A DNA stretch of 64,000 bases from Thiothrix nivea DSM 5205. GTDB taxonomy: Bacteria; Pseudomonadota; Gammaproteobacteria; Thiotrichales; Thiotrichaceae. Within the stretch, counting starts at the first letter, position 1. Every line of letters begins with the position of its first letter. This document shows positions 58,201 to 64,000 of the stretch, piece after piece. The notes beneath the pieces were generated by a model. It did not search any database and was not told the origin of the DNA. It saw only the letters and a program-made list of their open reading frames with translations. Made by a program: the position numbers and the translations under genes. The DNA lies in assembly GCF_000260135.1 (NCBI RefSeq), contig NZ_JH651384.1:3693-67692 (forward strand), given 5' to 3'.

Positions 58201-61200
58201 CTCACCCTCGCCGTAACCGGTCGGATCAGCCGTGGTATTGGCGAAGAATTCAAGCGTAAATGTCGCGTTGGCAATGCTGTTTAATGTACCGGAAACTGAT
58301 GTATTGGCTCCGGTCAGGGTTGCACTTGCCAGAACCGGGTAGTTTTGTAATGCGTTCGGGGCGGATGCCGGGTCAGTGTCTCCCACATCGTTCGGCGTCA
58401 CGCCGTCCAGTTCCCACGGCGGTGTGGAACTGCCGCCTTCCAGGTCGATGCCGATACCACCGTTGGAATGAATCGAGTTGCCGCTGATGCGGATATTACG
58501 CCCTGCCGGGCCCGTCCAGAATGAGCCAATCCCGGCGCTGGTATTATGGGCGATGATGTTACACGTACCGGTACATGCGCCGTTGACGGTAACACCCGCA
58601 GTGCCGCCAATCAGGCCGACGCCATCCGTATTGTAATAACCGATACCGAATCCGCTATTGCCGAGGGCGGTTGTGCCATCAGCGCCCACGCCGATGTAGT
58701 TGCCCTGAACCACGCCATTGGTGGAACCGCCACCGTAGAAATAGATACCAAATGCGCCGTTGCCGGAAATGATGTTGCGCTTGTCAGCAGTCGTGCCACC
58801 GATTTTCATGCTGTCGCCTTCGGCAGCAATACCACCCAGCATATTCGGCTTGGCGACCAGACCGCTGGCGCTTACACCAATGTAACTACATTCCACCGTG
58901 TTGTTGGTTTGCAGCGTATTGCTGGTCGGGAAGTTGATCGGGAAGCGCGACAACAGGATGCCATAGCGGCTGAAGTCATTGATGATCAGACCCTTGACGG
59001 TGCTGTTGGATGCATACAAACCAAGACCATCTACGTTGACGCCAGCCGAACCACCGTTGATTTCAATCAGTGGTTTGGGGCAGGTCGTGCCCGGCTGGGA
59101 TGCACCATCAATGATCACTGACTGGGTGATGCCCGGTAATGCTGATGTCGGTTTGATCGACCAGTATTCATCACCGTTGCTGGCTATACCATCCGGGTTG
59201 GTATAGCCCGGCTGGGAAGTCGGGATATTGAAGGTGATGGTATCGGTTGCCGGTGTCGAGTTGGCGCATTCGAGTGCATCCCGCAAAGAGCCTGAACTGT
59301 TGGTGGCATTGTCCGTATCCGCCGTCGTGGTGACTACCAGTGAACAGGGGGTGGTATATACCACCGTTGGTGAGAATTCGGACGTACCCGTGCCACCAAG
59401 GGTCGCGGTTGCGGTCAGAATATCACCTTCCACTACGCCAACAGGGGTTGGAATCGTGATACTGAAAGCTTTCATGCCTGTCTGGTTGTTGCCGTCGGCA
59501 TCCGTTGCCAGCGCACAGTTGCTGCTGTCGGCATCGGCGGCGCTGCCTTCCACGAAACTGGTCAGGTAGGTTTGGCCTTCGCCGTAATCGTTGGATAAAC
59601 TAAACTTGTTGTCACCGACTGCCGCCGCCCCGCCAGGGCTGACATCCGCTTCAAACAGTTCTACGGTTGCTCCTGTTGGTGCACAGCCTTTGAGGATCAG
59701 GTTGCTGCCAGACAAGGATACTTGTGAAAAGATCGGGAAGTTGAGCAAGCTGTTCGCGCCCGTGTCGGCATCATTGACATCGTTGGTTGTGATGCTGCCG
59801 TTGGTGTCGCCAGCCTCAAGGTTGATGCCCAGACCACCGTTAGCGTAGATGCTATTTTGGGAAATAATCGCGGCTTTTGCGGTGCCGCCACCATTGAAGT
59901 TCCAGGCATGAATGCCATCCCAGCCGTTGTGGGCAATCAGGTTGTCACTAATGAGGTTTAAGTCGGCGGAGCTGATGATCTCGATACCGTGTAGGTTGCC
60001 GATATTGGTGGCACTATGCAATGGGTCAGTACCAATGAAGTTGAAACTGACCGTATTGTTTTTGGAACTGCGGATTTTGACCCCCGCATTCTGGAAGCGG
60101 TTGATGGCGAGGTATTTGACGGTGCTGCCACCGTTAGTACCCGACAGGATCAGACCGTTATGCCATTGGTCCAGGTTTTTGACAATGGTGCCATCCAGTT
60201 CAATAACGGGGCGGTTGGCGAAGGCAAAGCCTGCCCGTGCCGGTTGTGTGGAGGCGTCAATGATTACATCGTCACCGATTTCTGGCATGGCTGTTGCCAC
60301 CGCAATGCTCCAGTACTGGTTGGCGGCATTGAATTTGGGGTCGCTGGTGGGTAGCTCGAAAATGGCATTTTCTTTGCCAGCCGTGCGCCCGGTTTGTGCC
60401 AGCGTGGCTTCTCCACCCAGCAGGTTACTGTTGAGGATAAACTGGCGCAGGGAGCCTTGCAGGGCATCATTGGTGTTGACGACGGTATTGAAGTTGAAGC
60501 CGAAATCCACCCCGCTGATGTCGCTGCCGGAAAGGGTAAGCGGTGTGACAGATTGGGCCTGCTTGCCAGCCAGCGTACCGCCGCTGAAGGTAAATGTGGT
60601 GGTGTTCAGGGTTGCGATGCCATCGTGTACCTCGGCATCCGTGGCATCAGGCTTGCGCCCACCGACTTCGTTGGTTACAGCCGTCAGGCCGTTGGAGCGG
60701 TAGGTCTGGACGCCCAGTTCGGTGCCGTTGGAACCGGAACGGGTGGAGTTGACTGTGCTGTTGACGACGCGGACGTAGTAGGTGCCAGTGGGGACATTGG
60801 CCAGACTGTAGCTACCGTCTGCCGCCGTGCTGGTCGTGCTGACGAAATTGCCGCTGGCATCATACAGCTCAACCGTAGCGCCACCGACGCCTGCCGCACC
60901 GCTGGCGTTGGCATCACGGCCAGCGCCGCCGCCGTAGTTCACATCCTCAAAGACTTTACCTGAAAGGTTTTTGGCCGTACTTATAGTCAGTGCATAATCC
61001 TCCACCTCGCCGTCGCTGGCGGCGGCAGTACTGCTTAGGCCGGTATCAGTAGACAAGCGGAAACGTGCGAAGGTGCCTGTAATAGTGTTCGGCACAGCGG
61101 CAAAACCCGTAAAGCTGAGTGCTGCTGCCGGGTTGGTCGCGCCGCTTGGTACAGAGACGCTGGCGCTTTCCCCCGCATCCGCAAAGTCGCCATCGCCGTT

Positions 61201-64000
61201 GAAGTCGATGAAGCCGTACAGCGTCGCCGCGCCGCCGGTGGTGTTGCTGACGCTGATATTGGCTGCCGGAATGCTGTAGCTGGTGTCGCCCTGGGCCAGA
61301 TCTGGGAAGGTGCTGATGCCGTCTTCGTCATCCGTACCGTCTGTGTCATCACCATCGGCATTGGCGCTGGCCAGGGAGGTGCTATCGGGGTCAATGGTTG
61401 CACCCAACCGGATGCCGTTGACAATCGTATGTGTCGCCTCACCGTAGGCCGTTGCACCTGCTGTGCCATCCGGTGCTGTCGAGCCATCGGCAGGGGCATC
61501 AGAAGAATCATGCTCACCGCAGGCGCAGCCCGGCAGGCTCTTGAAGCCCAGCGAAGCTGTAATCACCCGATTGGGCGTGTCATCAATATTGTAGGTGATG
61601 GATTCGCCACAGCTACGCGCCGCCGCCCCAACCGTTATGCCTGGGCTGTCACCGAATGCAATCGAATGTAACAGGGTAGTATCAGGGGATGTCGCGGTGA
61701 ATGTCCGCAAACCTTTTCCTGACAGAATTGAGCTGAAAAGGAATGAAGATGAGCCCAACGCTGGTGTGGTGTAGGTTGTCCCTGGATTGGGATCCGCTAC
61801 GCTGGAAAATTCCGGTGTCGCTGTCTGATCAATATTGAAGAAGGTATAGGCAGCGAGCATCCAGTCGGTTTCAGACCCGGCATCAATGCCGTTGTGATTA
61901 TAATCCGGCGTTACCATAAAGGCATGGGGACCGCCGCTTGGTATGTCGGCTTCCTTGAGATACCAATAGGATTGCGCGCCATTGGCGATACCCGTGCCCA
62001 TGCCCACGGTTTCATCACCAAGGTGGGTCATTGGCACGCCGCCGTAAGTGACGCCGGATATGGGCAGGTACGCATCTGTCGAGCCATCGATACCTTCGAA
62101 GCTGCTGACAAACACGAGTACTCTGTCACTGCCGGAAGGTGGTGTATATGTTAGGACATGACGTGACCAGTCATAGGACGTATCAACATAACCTACTTCG
62201 ATGTGAGAGATACTGTTTGGCAGGATACCTGTGCATTGCCCGGAACCACCAACCTGTGGATTAGGTTCTTTTGTCGGCAAGCTGTATATGGCCAATGCAT
62301 AGTCTTCCACCTCACCATCACTGGCGGTAGTGGTGCTGTTCAGCCCGCTATCGGTGGACAGACGGAAGCGTGCAATCGTGCTGGAGATGGACGGCACTAC
62401 TGCAAAGCCGCTGAAGGTGAGGGCAGAAGACGGATTTGTTGCGCCATTCGCCACTGTAGCGGTAGCTGTTTCACCCGCATCTGCAAAGTCGCCATCGCCG
62501 TTGAAGTCGATGAATCCATACAGGGTTGCATTGCCACCTGTGGTATTGGTCACGCTGATATTGGCTGCTGGGATGCTGTAGCTGGTATTCCCTTGCGTCA
62601 ATACAGGGAAGGTACTGATGCTGTCTTCGTCATCGCTGCCGTTAGTATCATCTCCATCAGCATTGGTGCTTGCCTGGCTAACGCTATCAGCGTCGATGGT
62701 TGCGCCCAACTGGATGCTGGAAACAATGGTATGCGTGGCTTCACCGTATGCATTGGTGTTGTTGCCGTTGGGCGCGGTTCCACTTATGGGGGCATCGCCA
62801 CGATCAACAACATTACAACTGGAACCTGCTGCATAAATGGCGGGCACAACAATATCCTGACGGTCGCTGCTAGTTGTGTTCCACAGCCAGAAAATGTCTT
62901 GTACCGGGTACTGGGTTTCACCATTCACGCCGTTCACCCGGTCAGCCACCTTCCCGGCCAGGGCTTTCATGGCGACACGTTGCTCAGCCGTGTAATTGCT
63001 GTTGGTGTCGAGGTGGGCAGCGCTCATGCCGTCAAGGTCTTCAGCGTAGTAGGTGTAGAACCAGGTCATGTAATGCAGCAGGTCATCCAGTCGTCGCTGG
63101 TTGTTGCCGCTGCCAAATGCGCTGGCGATGCCAAACACGATGTCCGGGTCAGTCAGGGCGGCATAACTACGGGCGATTTTTTCACGCTGGAGCGCCGTCA
63201 GCCCTTGCCGGTCGGAAGCATTTACCGAGTAGTTGTCTCCTGCTTGCGGGTCGCCTTCCGTGCGTTCTGAACAGAAACCCACGACATGTTTGCCATCGAA
63301 TTCAAAGTCATAGGTGTTGGGGTGGGAATTGGCGATACTGTCATTGGAAATACCGGTCGCGCCATTGTTCAGGCAGCCGGTAGCGACAGTATTAGTCAGG
63401 CCGAACCCATAGCCGGATGTTTGTACACCGGTTGCCGGGCTGGTCAGCGCAATAGTCCAGTAGCTGCCCGACAGGCTGGCGTCAGAATCCAGCGTCGTGT
63501 CCGAACCTGCGTGCAGTGTGGTTATTGCCCAGCCAGATACAGGTGACTGGTTATCCAGTTTGGATATGCGTAACTGGTAGTTGGTGGAAACTTGCAAGCC
63601 ATCTGTGCTGCTGAACTGATATTGGCCATTGGTATCGGTGATAGTGCTGGCAACAACGGTACTGGTGGCCGGGTCATATAGCTCGACGCTAGCCCCCTGA
63701 ATGTAACTACCCGCACCATCGTTTTGGATGCCATCGCTATTCGCATCGAACCAGACTTTGCCACTTAACCCACTTTTGCTTGCAGAGGCGCAAAATTCAA
63801 GGCTGGAAGCCCCCCCCGTTGGGACGTTGTCACCATAAAGGGAATTGCTGGTGATCAGGGTTGCAATGGCTGTTGCATTATCTACCCGGTAAAAATCATT
63901 GAAGGTCAGAATAAAGAGATTACCCTTGCCATCATTGAACAGGGGGTTGGTTCCCGTAATGCTTGATCCATTCGTTCTTTTAATTATTTTATTGAAAAGG
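55267..64000 (-). CDS. Giant multidomain surface or secreted protein, 5' end beyond the window
   Basis: The frame is open from the window edge to the stop at 55267, about 2,910 residues, with the N-terminus missing; a TTG at 63597 is not the true start because homologous sequence continues upstream (SGLSGKVWFDANSDGIQNDG). In order from the N-terminal side come an SdrD-B-like domain (about 63770-63560), a GEVED-type domain ending SDGEVEDYALAIY (62830-62270), a second one (61500-60990), an SdrD-B domain (KNLSGKVFEDVNYGG, 60980-60650), right-handed beta-helix-like regions (60480-58300), another SdrD-B domain (58045-57750), a further beta-helix part (57640-57100), a cadherin-like domain (VTFNEDSSANVLDIISQDPD, about 56350-56010) and a C-terminal pair of dockerin-like repeats (AGDLNASNTLTANGPGNDVT and SDLNMDGKTLSSGPNNDASL). 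Probably an adhesin or sheath-associated protein. Confidence 0.85.
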   Translation of the reverse strand, partial: LFNKIIKRTNGSSITGTNPLFNDGKGNLFILTFNDFYRVDNATAIATLITSNSLYGDNVPTGGASSLEFCASASKSGLSGKVWFDANSDGIQNDGAGSYIQGASVELYDPATSTVVASTITDTNGQYQFSSTDGLQVSTNYQLRISKLDNQSPVSGWAITTLHAGSDTTLDSDASLSGSYWTIALTSPATGVQTSGYGFGLTNTVATGCLNNGATGISNDSIANSHPNTYDFEFDGKHVVGFCSERTEGDPQAGDNYSVNASDRQGLTALQREKIARSYAALTDPDIVFGIASAFGSGNNQRRLDDLLHYMTWFYTYYAEDLDGMSAAHLDTNSNYTAEQRVAMKALAGKVADRVNGVNGETQYPVQDIFWLWNTTSSDRQDIVVPAIYAAGSSCNVVDRGDAPISGTAPNGNNTNAYGEATHTIVSSIQLGATIDADSVSQASTNADGDDTNGSDDEDSISTFPVLTQGNTSYSIPAANISVTNTTGGNATLYGFIDFNGDGDFADAGETATATVANGATNPSSALTFSGFAVVPSISSTIARFRLSTDSGLNSTTTASDGEVEDYALAIYSLPTKEPNPQVGGSGQCTGILPNSISHIEVGYVDTSYDWSRHVLTYTPPSGSDRVLVFVSSFEGIDGSTDAYLPISGVTYGGVPMTHLGDETVGMGTGIANGAQSYWYLKEADIPSGGPHAFMVTPDYNHNGIDAGSETDWMLAAYTFFNIDQTATPEFSSVADPNPGTTYTTPALGSSSFLFSSILSGKGLRTFTATSPDTTLLHSIAFGDSPGITVGAAARSCGESITYNIDDTPNRVITASLGFKSLPGCACGEHDSSDAPADGSTAPDGTAGATAYGEATHTIVNGIRLGATIDPDSTSLASANADGDDTDGTDDEDGISTFPDLAQGDTSYSIPAANISVSNTTGGAATLYGFIDFNGDGDFADAGESASVSVPSGATNPAAALSFTGFAAVPNTITGTFARFRLSTDTGLSSTAAASDGEVEDYALTISTAKNLSGKVFEDVNYGGGAGRDANASGAAGVGGATVELYDASGNFVSTTSTAADGSYSLANVPTGTYYVRVVNSTVNSTRSGSNGTELGVQTYRSNGLTAVTNEVGGRKPDATDAEVHDGIATLNTTTFTFSGGTLAGKQAQSVTPLTLSGSDISGVDFGFNFNTVVNTNDALQGSLRQFILNSNLLGGEATLAQTGRTAGKENAIFELPTSDPKFNAANQYWSIAVATAMPEIGDDVIIDASTQPARAGFAFANRPVIELDGTIVKNLDQWHNGLILSGTNGGSTVKYLAINRFQNAGVKIRSSKNNTVSFNFIGTDPLHSATNIGNLHGIEIISSADLNLISDNLIAHNGWDGIHAWNFNGGGTAKAAIISQNSIYANGGLGINLEAGDTNGSITTNDVNDADTGANSLLNFPIFSQVSLSGSNLILKGCAPTGATVELFEADVSPGGAAAVGDNKFSLSNDYGEGQTYLTSFVEGSAADADSSNCALATDADGNNQTGMKAFSITIPTPVGVVEGDILTATATLGGTGTSEFSPTVVYTTPCSLVVTTTADTDNATNSSGSLRDALECANSTPATDTITFNIPTSQPGYTNPDGIASNGDEYWSIKPTSALPGITQSVIIDGASQPGTTCPKPLIEINGGSAGVNVDGLGLYASNSTVKGLIINDFSRYGILLSRFPINFPTSNTLQTNNTVECSYIGVSASGLVAKPNMLGGIAAEGDSMKIGGTTADKRNIISGNGAFGIYFYGGGSTNGVVQGNYIGVGADGTTALGNSGFGIGYYNTDGVGLIGGTAGVTVNGACTGTCNIIAHNTSAGIGSFWTGPAGRNIRISGNSIHSNGGIGIDLEGGSSTPPWELDGVTPNDVGDTDPASAPNALQNYPVLASATLTGANTSVSGTLNSIANATFTLEFFANTTADPTGYGEGERYLGNTTVTTNASGNASFTVSLPTVASGTYITSTATDASNNTSEFSAAVTAAAAKNLSGKVFEDVNYGGTARSFDATQGMAGIDGATVELLDSSNTIVATTTTAGGGNYTFTGILAGSYTVRLDVNSVGSTRPHNGAGTELGVITYRSDSALATTAGATAAQAVTVAASDLTNVNFGFNFDTVSNTNDSGAGSLRQFILNANLLGGDAALQQAGLPAGKENAVLKLATTDPNYSGGVWTITLNSFLPDINQPLILDGSKQATFNSTTAVPVIELNGNGGAGNGLTLVAGSTGSQIRSLEITHFSGDGVNVQGSTNSNSILGNSIHGNGGLGIDLVGLVGGTEDAYGVTENDVGDTDNGPNSLLNYPEFKTLGITNGSKIITYDFDLDVVSGTYRMEFFKNGTADASGHGEGQIYLGGRNITVTTSGNQNYKGSFNANQVLNGTDKLAVTLTRMEGAEFRETSEFSGTVTGTTTTVCEEWVNDPSLPPADLVIDENSNIVAFIKAKDASGNTITYALKGNDGKYFTITTGSSTTADCQTIQMVNPNIVITKSARADAETRAIVPPGYLPAPGNYEVPMDSDKDNVYQFQITATYANGQQYTRDFSIQVMDVNEAPIITSAAAVTFNEDSSANVLDIISQDPDAGTAEGSGLTYSITGGVDASRFEVAPATGILRFRGIPDYDAPTDTNRDNLYEVEVTVTDDGGLSGKKTFKVTVVNNSTDDGVLLNVRTLLQGAYDSASGLMSDALNTQGLLPAQQPYKAAPFNHAGTETLSAMVREATGNNAIVDWALVDLRSSLGTIAATRAVMLQRDGDLVDPQTGSPDLHFANTPAGSYYVSVRHRNHLGIVSASPISLDHSARLLNLASSSTAVKGEDSRLVVGKVAMMWAGDLNASNTLTANGPGNDVTTLLGNVITDTENQQANTNFIMRGYLASDLNMDGKTLSSGPNNDASLLVGNIILHPLNTDFAANYIVRGGLYQ

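Overview
The window looks like the chromosome of a filamentous, sulfur-oxidising gammaproteobacterium of the Thiothrix type. This is an inference from gene content: an Acidithiobacillus-like sulfide:quinone oxidoreductase, a candidate sulfur-globule protein, two SoxXA-binding-like periplasmic proteins, cytochrome bd oxidase, and gammaproteobacterial housekeeping genes (leuS-lptE, rpsO-pnp, guaBA, metG, rdgC). No rRNA, tRNA or CRISPR array was seen.

Bases 1-9470 are an accessory region that I read as the tail of a chromosomal integron cassette array. Four related attC-like sites lie in one orientation (R'' 5', R' 3') at 689-964, 1613-1700, 4828-4840 plus 6411-6485, and 7526-7614. Between them lie two small toxin-antitoxin modules (1055-1613 and 7005-7516), a lipoprotein gene and gene remnants. 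No integrase is in the window; attC orientation predicts it to the left. The array has been invaded by an IS66 element (2246-4724; the end of a second copy is at 1-186), an IS110/IS1111-type element inserted inside attC3 (about 4841-6406), and an IS701-like element (8347-9469). It also holds two blocks of a 66-bp tandem repeat and a 165-bp tandem repeat.

Bases 9471-26122 are ordinary chromosome: lipoprotein, leuS-lptE, a beta-hydroxyacid dehydrogenase, plsY, a coiled-coil membrane protein, bioH, rpsO, pnp with a leader hairpin, xseA, two SoxXA-binding-like paralogues, guaB and guaA.

Bases 26210-41261 hold a striking direct duplication. A 2,882-bp block carrying cydA-cydB-cydX occurs twice, 12,170 bp apart, with one base difference seen. 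The block stops just upstream of the cydA ribosome binding site, so the copies have different promoters: copy 2 follows a consensus FNR-type site (41379-41392), while copy 1 follows the sulfur-globule-like gene. Between the copies lie that gene, an RND efflux pair, sqr, a truncated LysR gene and a CPA2 antiporter.

Bases 41516-55148 carry a P-loop protein, metA, an unknown membrane protein, a DUF1800/DUF1501 pair, rdgC, a DUF349 protein, metG, and a dicarboxylate/amino-acid symporter gene split in a precisely reversible way by an IS630 element. Bases 55267-64000 encode most of one giant repetitive surface or secreted protein whose N-terminus lies beyond the window.
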